Positions 17,297 through 25,354 of a stretch of DNA of 64,000 nucleotides are shown here, piece after piece. The stretch is from IMG/VR virus record IMGVR_UViG_3300042261_000588, positions 79,855 to 143,854 of that record. One strand, given 5' to 3'. The notes beneath the pieces were generated by a model that saw nothing but the letters and a program-made list of their open reading frames with translations, did not search any database and had not been told where the DNA came from. The position numbers and the translations under genes are program-made. The stretch is from a virus. Within the stretch, counting starts at the first letter, position 1, and each line of letters starts with the position of its first letter.

Positions 17297-17914
17297 TTGA
17301 AACGGCGAATTGCGTTTTCATATGGCTGTGTGATGGTGAGACTCCCAGAACCTCTCTCTGAAGAAGTTAGAAGTTATGGAGCTTCCATACCTTCGGCTTA
17401 TCTGGTAAAGGGCAACGAGGATGCTCCGTCGGGTTTATCAAATGATGTTCATATTACCGTCAAATATGGACTCTTGGAAGATGACCTAGAGAAGGTTGCA
17501 GGAGTCATAGCAGGGACAGAGCCGATTGTGGTGAGACTTGGTCGTGCGAGCATCTTTCATAATGAGAGTCAGGCAGTTCTTAAATTGGGTGTCGAGAGTC
17601 CGGGTCTGAAGGCGTTACATCATAAGTTGGCTGGTTCTCTTCGTAATGTCAACACATACCGGGATTATCGTCCACATGTTACAGTAGCATACATGGTGAA
17701 AAAGGAAGATGACCCTTATTACTATCGCACGTTTTTTAATGACAGTTTTGAGGGTAGGGAGTTCACGGTTGGACAGATATTACTTTCTAGGTCGAATGGA
17801 CAGAAGTTTGAAATTTCATTTGGAGGGGATGTCAAATCAATAGAATCCGAAAGAATAGATCGGATAGCCAGCGTCGTGTCTGATTCGGCATTAAGAATCT
17901 CACAGAGAAGGTAA
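17297..17914 (+). CDS. 2H phosphoesterase (LigT-like) with C-terminal tag
   Basis: About 205 residues from a TTG preceded by GGGAAGGG. Two H-x-[TS] motifs, DVHITVKYG and RPHVTVAYM, define the 2H phosphoesterase/2'-5' RNA ligase fold. Phage members can degrade 2'-5' or cyclic phosphodiesters, including host immune signals. That role here is inferred. The C-terminus ends in the shared tag (SERIDRIASVVSDSALRI), so the tag can sit at either end. Confidence 0.75.
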   Translation: MKRRIAFSYGCVMVRLPEPLSEEVRSYGASIPSAYLVKGNEDAPSGLSNDVHITVKYGLLEDDLEKVAGVIAGTEPIVVRLGRASIFHNESQAVLKLGVESPGLKALHHKLAGSLRNVNTYRDYRPHVTVAYMVKKEDDPYYYRTFFNDSFEGREFTVGQILLSRSNGQKFEISFGGDVKSIESERIDRIASVVSDSALRISQRR

Positions 17915-17947
17915 ACGTAAAACGTATAATATGAAAAGGAGACAAGG

Positions 17948-18373
17948 ATGAATGTTGAAGAGGTTAAGGGTGCAATTATCAAGTATGGCAGCCAACGAGC
18001 GGCGGCTAGGAAGTTAGGTCTCACAAGAGGCCAACTGAGGCATATCTTAGGGATAGGAAGAGGAACTTTTAAGGTAATTAATTCGGTTCCTAGAAATACG
18101 ATGAGTCGATCAACAAGCGCCAAATCGCTCAAGGATTTCAGGATGTTGTATGATAAAAACGTGATCGTTCCAAGGAAGATTAAGGAGGCTTTAAAGCGAC
18201 TAGGTGTTAATGGTTGGACATACGAGGCCGAGCTTATTCACGATGCTGGCATATCGCAGACGGATATGGGAAATTTCAGACATCTGTTTTCAGACTTCTA
18301 TGTGGAGATGAAGTTGAAGAGGGTGTGGGCGGGTTCTGCGAAATTTGCACAAACACTGAGAGGCATGATATGA
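17948..18373 (+). CDS. Helix-turn-helix DNA-binding protein
   Basis: 141 residues. The N-terminal SQRAAARKLGLTRGQLRHIL is a classic helix-turn-helix. A second helical region follows. AAGGAGACAAGG precedes the ATG and a TATAAT at about 17926-17931 may be a promoter. Overlaps the metallophosphoesterase start. Could be a small terminase-like protein or a regulator. Confidence 0.55.
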   Translation: MNVEEVKGAIIKYGSQRAAARKLGLTRGQLRHILGIGRGTFKVINSVPRNTMSRSTSAKSLKDFRMLYDKNVIVPRKIKEALKRLGVNGWTYEAELIHDAGISQTDMGNFRHLFSDFYVEMKLKRVWAGSAKFAQTLRGMI

Positions 18374-19227
18374 AAAAGAGAACACTGGGAGATTTTGAAG
18401 TGGCTCATGGACAGCCGAAGATCGCTCGTATGGAACGCCAGCTTGAAGTGGAGCGGGCAAAGGTTTCTGCATTGTCTGATGTTCAAGGGAAAGTTCGCAA
18501 GGTTGTTTCAAAGGGCAATACATTCGTTTTCGGTTTGTTCGGAGACACTCAGACTGGAAGTATATATTCAGCTCCAGAGTGTTGGAAGGCGTGGGCAGAA
18601 CATGCCAAGGCTCGTGGCGCAACAGCTCTCTATCATACCGGCGATGTTTTGGATGGGCATCGTATTTATAAGGGGCAGGAATTTGAACTGCGTGATGTGG
18701 GCATGGAGAGACAGTTGGAGCGTCTTGTAAAGGATGCGCCAGATGTGGGTATCCCGGTGGAGTTTATCGTAGGAAATCACGATTTGTCCCTCAAACATCT
18801 CGCCGGTGTAAACATTGGGAAGGCTATCGAAGAGAGGATGTTGAAAGCCGGGCAGAAGTGGAAATTCCTCGGAGAGGAAACAGGCTATGTGGAAGTGATG
18901 ACTCCCATAGGTAAGATATTCAGGCTGAGATTGTTACATCCTGGCGGTGGTAGCAGTTACGCAATTTCCTATAGACTTCAGAAGATCATTGAGTCGTTAG
19001 AAGGCGGAACAAAACCCGATATGCTGGCAGTCGGTCACTATCACAAGGCTGAGATGTTGCCGAATTATCGGAACGTATGTGGAATTCAGACTGGGGCATT
19101 CCAGTGGCAATCTCCATTCATGGCAAGAATGGGCTTGGCGGCTCATGTCGGTGGATGGATCGTTGAGGTAACAACGGGTGCGGACTTAATCTCCATTCGT
19201 GGAGAGTTTGTCGCATTCTTTAGATAA
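18370..19227 (+). CDS. Calcineurin-like metallophosphoesterase (1)
   Basis: 285 residues. Motifs in order: FGLFGDTQTGS, HTGDVLDGH, VGNHDLS, and GHYHKAE, with a preceding LLHPGGG, covering the di-metal ligands. The 50-residue N-terminal extension is helical and charged. Such phage enzymes may hydrolyse nucleotides, phosphodiesters or nucleic-acid ends. ATG overlaps the stop of the HTH gene. Confidence 0.75.
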   Translation: MKKRTLGDFEVAHGQPKIARMERQLEVERAKVSALSDVQGKVRKVVSKGNTFVFGLFGDTQTGSIYSAPECWKAWAEHAKARGATALYHTGDVLDGHRIYKGQEFELRDVGMERQLERLVKDAPDVGIPVEFIVGNHDLSLKHLAGVNIGKAIEERMLKAGQKWKFLGEETGYVEVMTPIGKIFRLRLLHPGGGSSYAISYRLQKIIESLEGGTKPDMLAVGHYHKAEMLPNYRNVCGIQTGAFQWQSPFMARMGLAAHVGGWIVEVTTGADLISIRGEFVAFFR

Positions 19228-19247
19228 AGGAAGAAAGGAAGAAAAGA

Positions 19248-19631
19248 ATGAAAAAGAGAGAAGTTGCATCAGAGTTGGTTAAGATCGCTAAGAGTTTGTT
19301 GGCTCTTCCGATGACGTTTAATTCACCATCGACGGAAACAACTCGGTGGGCTAAGAAGACGTTGATGCTTGCACTGAATGTGGATGCAAGTTGGAAACAG
19401 ATATACGAATCGTTTATGACAGTCCAAGAAGGTGGTAGTAATAAGTTCCACTACTTTGGAGTCTTCAAGTCTCGCACGGGGGGGTGTGTTGGCGGTAACG
19501 CCTATGGGCGAATCGGATATAATCCTAGAGCCATCGAGGTAGCTCGTGGTAGCGAGAGCTCGGTTATGTCGAGTGTTCGTGAGAAGGCCAGCGACAAACA
19601 GAGAAAGGGTTATCGAGTAACCGAAGTGTAA
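19248..19631 (+). CDS. Tagged WGR-domain protein
   Basis: 127 residues. N-terminal tag KKREVASELVKIAKSLLA, then FHYFGVFKSRTGGCVGGNAYGRIGY and a KASDKQRKGY end, which match the order of the WGR domain (GRIG core and a K-x-x-K-G-[YW] tail). WGR domains bind nucleic acid, e.g. in PARPs and MolR-like proteins. The pairing of tag and WGR is a clear two-part design. Confidence 0.65.
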   Translation: MKKREVASELVKIAKSLLALPMTFNSPSTETTRWAKKTLMLALNVDASWKQIYESFMTVQEGGSNKFHYFGVFKSRTGGCVGGNAYGRIGYNPRAIEVARGSESSVMSSVREKASDKQRKGYRVTEV

Positions 19632-19681
19632 TAGACTTCATGTCGGCGGAAGAAGGGTAAAGCCTATGGCTGATGCAAAAC

Positions 19682-19867
19682 ATGGCTTATGACGCCAAGA
19701 AAAAGGAAGTCAGCCGCCGCATGAGGTTACTGGAAGATTAGCTTGAAAAGCATGATCGTCGGCAGAAGAATCGTCCGAATGAAACAGAGTTTGTCAAAGA
19801 CTTGGATGATGTTGTGAAAAGTCTGGACGAACTTATGAGAGAGTTGGGGGTGATTTATGCCTTATAA
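19682..19867 (+). pseudogene. Small charged protein interrupted by TAG
   Basis: An ATG ORF reads AYDAKKKEVSRRMRLLED, then TAG at 19739-19741, then LEKHDRRQKNRPNETEF and on to a TAA at 19865. The two parts read as one helical charged protein. Other genes here end normally in TAG, so wholesale amber recoding is unlikely. A point nonsense change, error or leaky amber are possible. Confidence 0.45.
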
Positions 19868-20174
19868 TCCTGATAATCCTCCAGATGTGATACGTCGTAA
19901 GTTGCCGAAGGAAAAACAGAGGAAGTGGTGTGAGGTTTTCAACTCGGTATTTGATAAGACTAAAAGCGAGGAAAAAGCATTTCAAACAGCTTGGAGTGTA
20001 GTTAAGAAATCCTCTTGTAACTGCGACGTAGATAAGGGTTGTGGCGGCAACTGTGGCTGTTTTGGACAGCTTATTGGGCCGTCTGAGAGTGAAGGTTCTA
20101 TAGCAGATGCTACTAGGACTCAAGACATCCTTAATGCAAAAGAGTTGTTGGTTCTAGCTAGAAGTCTGATTTAG
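19857..20174 (+). CDS. ChaB-like protein with zinc segment and C-terminal tag
   Basis: 105 residues. Residues 1-52 (YNPDNPPDVIRRKLPKEKQ...AFQTAWSVVKK) match ChaB family proteins, common small phage proteins of unclear role. A Cys-rich linker (CNCDVDKGCGGNCGC) follows and the C-terminus (DILNAKELLVLARSLI) is a tag-like helix. ATG is preceded by GTTGGGGG. Confidence 0.6.
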   Translation: MPYNPDNPPDVIRRKLPKEKQRKWCEVFNSVFDKTKSEEKAFQTAWSVVKKSSCNCDVDKGCGGNCGCFGQLIGPSESEGSIADATRTQDILNAKELLVLARSLI

Positions 20175-20182
20175 GGAGAAAA

Positions 20183-20380
20183 ATGAGAGATGAGAATGGA
20201 ATTTATATTGGCAACCAACATTGTGGTCATTGGAGGGGTGCTGAAAAGATCGAGGAGAGGACATGTTGCGGAGGAAGGAAGTCAAAGTTCGCCTTTGTTC
20301 GATGTGTTGCAAACGGGATCGTTCTTGCTGATGTGAAGTGTATGAGTCAGTGTGAGGATGCAATACCTAAAGGGGAATAA
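20183..20380 (+). CDS. Small cysteine-rich protein
   Basis: 65 residues with six cysteines including CGHW, TCCGG and KCMSQC. GGGAG precedes the ATG. Ends one base before the next gene. Unknown family. Confidence 0.5.
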   Translation: MRDENGIYIGNQHCGHWRGAEKIEERTCCGGRKSKFAFVRCVANGIVLADVKCMSQCEDAIPKGE

Positions 20381-20381
20381 T

Positions 20382-21236
20382 ATGAAGAAAAGGATCGTAA
20401 CTGCTTTTGCTTTAGTTTTGGCAGGATGTGTGACAATACCAAATGGAGGTAATATTCCCATGAATGAGACAGACAACATGATTGGAGCATCAAACAGAGT
20501 TGCAGTTTGTATTGGGTTGACTTCTGTTAATCCTGGTGCCTATCAGGGATGGGCAGGCGATTGTCCTGGATGTGATATTGATGCAAAGGGTCTTTATAGA
20601 CTCTTTTTGAATGAAGGATTTTCTGCTCATCTCATACTTAATTCGGCTGCCACATGGGAGTATGTTCGTAATACAATTTTGGATTCATCCAAATTTCTCA
20701 AGGCGGGCGATTTATTGGTCGTTTCGATTTCTGGTCATGGAGGTCAAATACCGGACGACGATGGTGATGAACCAAGTGGTCAGGATTCCACCCTCTGCTT
20801 ACGTGATGGACAGGTGCGTGATGATGACTTCCTAAAGATGATTCAAAAGCTTCCCAATGGCATACGGCTCGTGCTTATAAATGATCAATGTCATAGTGAG
20901 GGAAATTTCAAGGCGTTGTGGCGTCAGGTGAAGCGTGGTGTCACTCTGGGATCATCGGGTAAGAAGGTAGCTATTCCTTTGATTCGTGGAGTGGGTACAA
21001 ATCAAGTTCAACTCATTCAGTTTGCAGGATGTCGTGAAGCTAATTATTCATACGGATCGTCAAAAGGTGGGACGTGGACTCAGAATCTTCTATCAGCATA
21101 CAAGCCAGAACTAACATGGAGACAGTGGTTTGACAATGCTAATAAGTTGATGCCTAGACAACAGGTTCCAGTCTGGACTCTCTATCCTGAAGGGGGCGTA
21201 TCAGAAGAATTTATCAACGGATCGGTGCTTCGGTAG
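20382..21236 (+). CDS. Caspase-like (peptidase C14) lipoprotein
   Basis: 284 residues. The N-terminus is a lipoprotein signal (VTAFALVLAGC lipobox), predicting membrane anchoring after export. The mature part has the caspase-hemoglobinase fold markers: AVCIGLTSVNP first strand, LLVVSISGHGGQ with catalytic His near residue 119, and LVLINDQCHSEG with catalytic Cys near residue 170. Metacaspase-like proteases cleave after Arg/Lys. Role in a phage is unknown. AAAGGGGAA precedes the ATG. Confidence 0.8.
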   Translation: MKKRIVTAFALVLAGCVTIPNGGNIPMNETDNMIGASNRVAVCIGLTSVNPGAYQGWAGDCPGCDIDAKGLYRLFLNEGFSAHLILNSAATWEYVRNTILDSSKFLKAGDLLVVSISGHGGQIPDDDGDEPSGQDSTLCLRDGQVRDDDFLKMIQKLPNGIRLVLINDQCHSEGNFKALWRQVKRGVTLGSSGKKVAIPLIRGVGTNQVQLIQFAGCREANYSYGSSKGGTWTQNLLSAYKPELTWRQWFDNANKLMPRQQVPVWTLYPEGGVSEEFINGSVLR

Positions 21237-21283
21237 TATAATGAGGCGAGGTAATGTGCCTCGGCAATATGAGGAGGGTGTTT

Positions 21284-21574
21284 ATGGAGAAGGTAGATCG
21301 TTTATTTCTTGAGAAGGACTGTCCGCATTGTGGAGTGATTCGTGCGGAAGTTGATATGGTTGCTGTCACTCAGGATTCTTTCCGGGGGCAAGCAGATCAA
21401 AAGTTTTTCGTTTTCTCTGCGCTCTCAAATGAGGCGTCTATAGACCTCCTAGAGAAATATGGACTGGCTGGCAAAAATATGCCGGTTCTTGTCACATATG
21501 AAGGAGAGGTTCGGACTGATACGAACCAAATTCTCGGCTGGCTGCGTGTGAACAAGATGTCTACTCAGGGTTGA
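21284..21574 (+). CDS. Thioredoxin/glutaredoxin-like protein
   Basis: 96 residues. FLEKDCPHCGVIRAEVD supplies a CPHC redox motif, and NMPVLVTYEGEVRTDTNQILGWL gives the cis-Pro strand and C-terminal helix. ATG follows GAGGAGGG. Likely reduces a protein or supplies electrons to ribonucleotide reductase, which in this window is class II (inference). A GTATAAT at 21236-21242 lies 41 bases upstream. Confidence 0.7.
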   Translation: MEKVDRLFLEKDCPHCGVIRAEVDMVAVTQDSFRGQADQKFFVFSALSNEASIDLLEKYGLAGKNMPVLVTYEGEVRTDTNQILGWLRVNKMSTQG

Positions 21575-21592
21575 CAACAGGTTAATTCCTGA

Positions 21593-22201
21593 ATGATCGG
21601 CACTCTTCACATCGTTTTGGCAATGAAGCCACTTGAAGGCAATTTCGTGCAAAATGCCTTCAAGCACGGTGTTGCTGGTTTGAACATCGACGGTTCTAGA
21701 ATTTCTGGTCCAAAGGGTGATGGCGTATGGGGTACTAGTAACAAGACGATCAATCGGGACAGGAAGTTCAATGCGTCGCCTACTATGGGGGAATACCGGA
21801 GTGAGGCGCATGCAGGGGGCAGATGGCCCTCCAATGTTATTCTTGGTCATCTAGAGGGTTGTCGATGCGTTGGTAACAAGAAAGTAGCCGGAGAGAAGTT
21901 CAGAGGATTGAAGGGAACGAAGGCTCGGTCTTGGAAGAATCAAAGCGTTGACGGCATCAATCGAGTTGGTCATGCTGATGCAGATGGCAAGGAGACTGTA
22001 GAAGCATGGGACTGTCAAGAAGGATGTCCTGCGAAGGCTATGGACGAACAAAGTGGAGTGCGAAAGACAACTTGGGTGTCAAAGTCGCACAAGAACAATC
22101 GTAAGGATGGTTTTCTTGGAGCGGTGGGGCATCCAGGAGAACAGGGATTTAATGATTCTGGTGGTGCTTCACGATTTTTTAAGCAGGTGAAGGAAAGATG
22201 A
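21593..22201 (+). CDS. Free-standing methyltransferase insert module (copy 1)
   Basis: 202 residues beginning LHIVLAMKPLEGNFVQNAFK, then GVAGLNIDG, GRWPSNVILGH, CQEGCPAKAMDEQSG and GGASRFFKQV. In known phage DNA methyltransferases of the DPPY class this segment is internal, directly following a HEPI sequence. Here it stands alone with no AdoMet site, upstream of a methyltransferase lacking it. It may be a separable target-recognition subunit (inference). It is a paralogue of the gene at 24711 and overlaps the methyltransferase start by four bases. Confidence 0.65.
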   Translation: MIGTLHIVLAMKPLEGNFVQNAFKHGVAGLNIDGSRISGPKGDGVWGTSNKTINRDRKFNASPTMGEYRSEAHAGGRWPSNVILGHLEGCRCVGNKKVAGEKFRGLKGTKARSWKNQSVDGINRVGHADADGKETVEAWDCQEGCPAKAMDEQSGVRKTTWVSKSHKNNRKDGFLGAVGHPGEQGFNDSGGASRFFKQVKER

Positions 22202-24714
22202 ATAAAAACACAAGAGATCAGATCAGGCAGTGGATTGCACAAAAGCAAGTTTCGGTAGTTGAGTTACCAACTTCTGTTGAAGTTCAAACTCAACCAACTC
22301 AACCAACTCAACCAACTCAACCAACGGAATTGGTGGAGCCTCGATCAGTCATTCGTGATGAAATCATTCTTGGAAACTGCATCAAAGAGTTGAAAAGGAT
22401 TCCTAGCAATACTTTCACTGCAGTCATTTGCGATCCGCCGTATGGATTGGAGTTCATGGGCAAGGAGTTCGATTCACCGTGGAAGCAGTTGTCAGGATGG
22501 CAAAACGGTGGTGGATTCTCGAAGCCGGGAATTGGGGATCGCAAGACGGAATGGCCTTCGTTTAGTTCGACATCACTCTATGGAGGAGCTAATCCAACCT
22601 GTGGGACTTGTGGAGGCAGGGCAAGGGGAGAGAAAAAGTGTTCTTGCGAGACTCCGAATTGGAAGCCCATTGGGAAGCGAAAGAATCCTGAGAATGAGGG
22701 ATTGCAGGATGATGTAACCAGCATGGGCCTTGCTAAACAGATGAAGATGTTTCAGGAGTGGAACGAGGCTTGGGCAAAGGAAGTTTTGCGGGTGCTTAAG
22801 CCGGGTGGACATCTCCTGTCATTCGGTGGGTGCTATGATGAACACACGGAAGTTTTAACCAAGAGAGGCTGGGTGCGATTTCCAGATGTAAGGGAGGATG
22901 ATTTATTCGCATCTCTGATTCCCGAAACGCATATCGTGGAATGGCTCCCGGCCATCGAACGAGTGTGTTTGAGGCATACTGGCCCGATGTATCACTACAA
23001 GACCAATCTGATCGATCTCGTAGTGACGCCGAACCATAAGATGTTTGTGTCCACGGTTGGGGATAAGGAGCATTTCAGACTTGTAAGGGCAGACGAACAT
23101 GGCAAGGCGATCCGAATGACGAAGACGAGTAGTGGGCAACTGGGAAGTGTGGCGGGTGGAGATTTCATATTGCCAGCAACGACGATTTCGGTTGGACATG
23201 GACACATTCGAGAAGTCCCCGAAAAACGTATTCCGATGAGTGCTTGGTTGCCGTTCTTTGGAATGTGGATTGCTGAAGGAAGTGCGTCTGTTGTCAAAGT
23301 CAAAACGGGTTATGGGTACAACGTGTCTATTGCTCATTTTGATCTTGATAATCTTCGAGAAATCAAGAGGTTGCTCGCTCCGTATTTCAATGCGATCATC
23401 GACGAGAAGCGTGGGAAGATGCGGATCAACGACAAGCAACTGACTGAGTATCTTCGTCAATTCGGAAAGGCGTGGGAGAAGTACATTCCAGAGTGGTTGA
23501 AGGGGTTGGATCAGGACGGGATACGGACATTTCTTGACTGGTATGCGAGGGTGGATGGAGACGACGATGGTCGAATCTATACTTGTTCTCATCATCTGAG
23601 GGATGGGGTGCAAGAGATTGCGATGTATGCCGGATGGGCGGCAGATTGGACTGTTGCTTGTCCGAAAAAGATGCCGCCAAAGATTCGTGATGGAGAGATT
23701 CACTCTCGTCGTCCGCATTACATAATTCGATTACTAAAGGCACAGATAAGGCCATCTTTGTATACTGGCGGGAAAGGCGGCAGGACCGAGATTTCAGAAG
23801 AGGAATGGGACGGCGGAAATGTGTACTGTGTGGAACTTATCAGAAATCATACACTCTATGTAAGAAGGAATGGGAAGGCGGTGTGGTGTGGTAACACTCG
23901 AACCTATCATCGGATGGTTTGTGGGATCGAGGATGCTGGTTTTCAGATTCGGGATAAGATAGATGAGTATTGCGAGCTTGACGGCTATCTGGCTTGGGTT
24001 CATGGACAAGGCTTTCCAAAAAGTTTGAATATCGGAAAGCAGATGGAGAAAATGGAGCGTGGGTGTTCACAGGGAAGACCCGATCCAGAGAGTCCTATGC
24101 ATGGGAAGTGGAAAGGTGGAAAGTCTTTCGGTGGTGGGCAAGCGATGTGGGCAGAAGGAGATGTTGTCAAATCAGAGGATAAGGAATTGACAGGTGATGC
24201 AAAATTGTGGGAAGGATACGGGACCAGTTTAAAGCCGGCGCATGAGCCTATTGCCGTTTTTGGTAAGGATTCAGAGCCTTTGAATCCAGACGTTTCTTTC
24301 AAGTATGAAGCCAAAGCTTCTGGAAAGGAACGCAATGCGGGTTGTGAGAATCTATTCTGGCTGAAAGGGGATGACGGCAAGGATGTCTTAATCTCGAAAG
24401 AAGACTATGACAGGATGGCAGTCGAGAATGAGTCTCGGAAGGATGAAGAAGGATTTCAGAAACATAACATTTCACAGGGCAACAATCATCCGACTGTAAA
24501 GCCATTGGACTTGATGAGATATTTAGTCCGTATGGCCAAAATGCCTGGCGACAATCTGATTCTCGATCCTTTTATGGGCAGTGGGACTCTCGGAGTTGCC
24601 TGTGTTCTGGAAGGATGTAACTTCGTGGGTATTGATATGGACGAGAACTATGTCAAGATAGCGCAGGCACGAGTGGACTATGCCAAGAAACATGGGGAAG
24701 ACGGATATAAGTGA
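22198..24714 (+). CDS. Intein-containing DNA methyltransferase (DPPY class)
   Basis: 838 residues, 483 without the intein. Extein: a TQP tandem repeat (four 9-base units at 22289-22324), ICDPPYGLEFMG catalytic loop, a zinc segment (CGTCGGRARGEKKCSC), VLKPGGHLLSFGG joined across the intein to TRTYHRMVCGIEDAGF, then HPTVKPLDLMRYLVR and LDPFMGSGTLGVAC (AdoMet site). The motif order fits an N6-adenine/N4-cytosine beta-class enzyme. The usual segment after HEPI is missing and is found in the two flanking genes. Confidence 0.85.
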   Translation: MNKNTRDQIRQWIAQKQVSVVELPTSVEVQTQPTQPTQPTQPTELVEPRSVIRDEIILGNCIKELKRIPSNTFTAVICDPPYGLEFMGKEFDSPWKQLSGWQNGGGFSKPGIGDRKTEWPSFSSTSLYGGANPTCGTCGGRARGEKKCSCETPNWKPIGKRKNPENEGLQDDVTSMGLAKQMKMFQEWNEAWAKEVLRVLKPGGHLLSFGGCYDEHTEVLTKRGWVRFPDVREDDLFASLIPETHIVEWLPAIERVCLRHTGPMYHYKTNLIDLVVTPNHKMFVSTVGDKEHFRLVRADEHGKAIRMTKTSSGQLGSVAGGDFILPATTISVGHGHIREVPEKRIPMSAWLPFFGMWIAEGSASVVKVKTGYGYNVSIAHFDLDNLREIKRLLAPYFNAIIDEKRGKMRINDKQLTEYLRQFGKAWEKYIPEWLKGLDQDGIRTFLDWYARVDGDDDGRIYTCSHHLRDGVQEIAMYAGWAADWTVACPKKMPPKIRDGEIHSRRPHYIIRLLKAQIRPSLYTGGKGGRTEISEEEWDGGNVYCVELIRNHTLYVRRNGKAVWCGNTRTYHRMVCGIEDAGFQIRDKIDEYCELDGYLAWVHGQGFPKSLNIGKQMEKMERGCSQGRPDPESPMHGKWKGGKSFGGGQAMWAEGDVVKSEDKELTGDAKLWEGYGTSLKPAHEPIAVFGKDSEPLNPDVSFKYEAKASGKERNAGCENLFWLKGDDGKDVLISKEDYDRMAVENESRKDEEGFQKHNISQGNNHPTVKPLDLMRYLVRMAKMPGDNLILDPFMGSGTLGVACVLEGCNFVGIDMDENYVKIAQARVDYAKKHGEDGYK
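22831..23895 (+). other. Intein with LAGLIDADG-type homing nuclease (in methyltransferase)
   Basis: Residues 212-566 of the host protein. Block A CYDEHTEVLTKRGW, block B LVVTPNHKMFV, two dodecapeptide-like motifs (FGMWIAEGS and FLDWYARVDGDDDG) typical of DOD homing nucleases, and terminal blocks VYCVELIRNHTLYV...VWCGN. The C-terminal residue is Asn preceded by Gly rather than His. The next extein residue is Thr. Removal rejoins LSFGG with TRTYHR, the continuous sequence expected in this family. Confidence 0.85.
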
Positions 24715-25352
24715 CCGGAACTCTTCATATTGTTCTTGCAATGAAACCGATAGAAGGCAATTTTGTACAAAATGCCTTCAAGCATGGTGTTGCAGGTTTG
24801 AATATCGACGGGGCTAGGATCGGGTTTGCCAGTGAAAAGGATTTCAAGTCAGCGAAGTTCGGGACGCAGACAGACATAAGAGGCGGAGGGTTTGGCTCCA
24901 AGAGACCTTCTGATGGAAACGTATTGGCTAAAGGAGTCGAGGCTGACGCCAAGGGTAGATGGCCGTCAAATGTCTTGCTCGGTCATCTTTCCGGCTGCAA
25001 GAAGATTGGAGTAAAGAAGGTCAGTGGGACGGCCACTTCTAATGGCGACGCAGAAATTGGCAAAGAGAGTAATGGCGTGGTAAAGTCATTGCGACGTGGT
25101 AAGTTCATAAATAGGACTATTGATGGTAAAGAAACGGTAGATGCGTGGGAGTGTCAAGAAGGCTGTCCTATTAAGGCCATGGATAAACAGAGTGGGAACA
25201 AGTGTGGGGCTGCCGCACCAGTTAAAGGGACAGAAGAGAGTGAGACTGGACAGAATGGGATTTATGGCAGATATAAGAGAGTCGCCAGTTCTTTCCATGA
25301 TGATGGTGTCGGTGGTGCTTCACGATTTTTCAAACAGGTAAAGGGAGATTGA
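24711..25352 (+). CDS. Free-standing methyltransferase insert module (copy 2)
   Basis: 213 residues from a GTG overlapping the methyltransferase stop. Shares LHIVLAMKP, EGNFVQNAFKHGVAGLNIDG, GRWPSN, CQEGCP and GASRFFKQVK with the 21593 gene, but the central part (between GARI and GRWPSN) and the region after QSG differ completely. That is the pattern expected if the variable parts set target specificity. Contains no AdoMet or DPPY motif. Confidence 0.65.
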   Translation: MTGTLHIVLAMKPIEGNFVQNAFKHGVAGLNIDGARIGFASEKDFKSAKFGTQTDIRGGGFGSKRPSDGNVLAKGVEADAKGRWPSNVLLGHLSGCKKIGVKKVSGTATSNGDAEIGKESNGVVKSLRRGKFINRTIDGKETVDAWECQEGCPIKAMDKQSGNKCGAAAPVKGTEESETGQNGIYGRYKRVASSFHDDGVGGASRFFKQVKGD

Positions 25353-25354
25353 CT

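Noticed and set aside
19682-19867. Genome-wide amber recoding inferred from an in-frame TAG
   Set aside because: Many clear genes in the window end in TAG at the expected length, and no suppressor tRNA with anticodon CTA was found.
22903-23718. 271-codon minus-strand frame opposite the intein
   Set aside because: The plus strand encodes a clear intein with all splicing blocks. The minus product has no recognisable feature.
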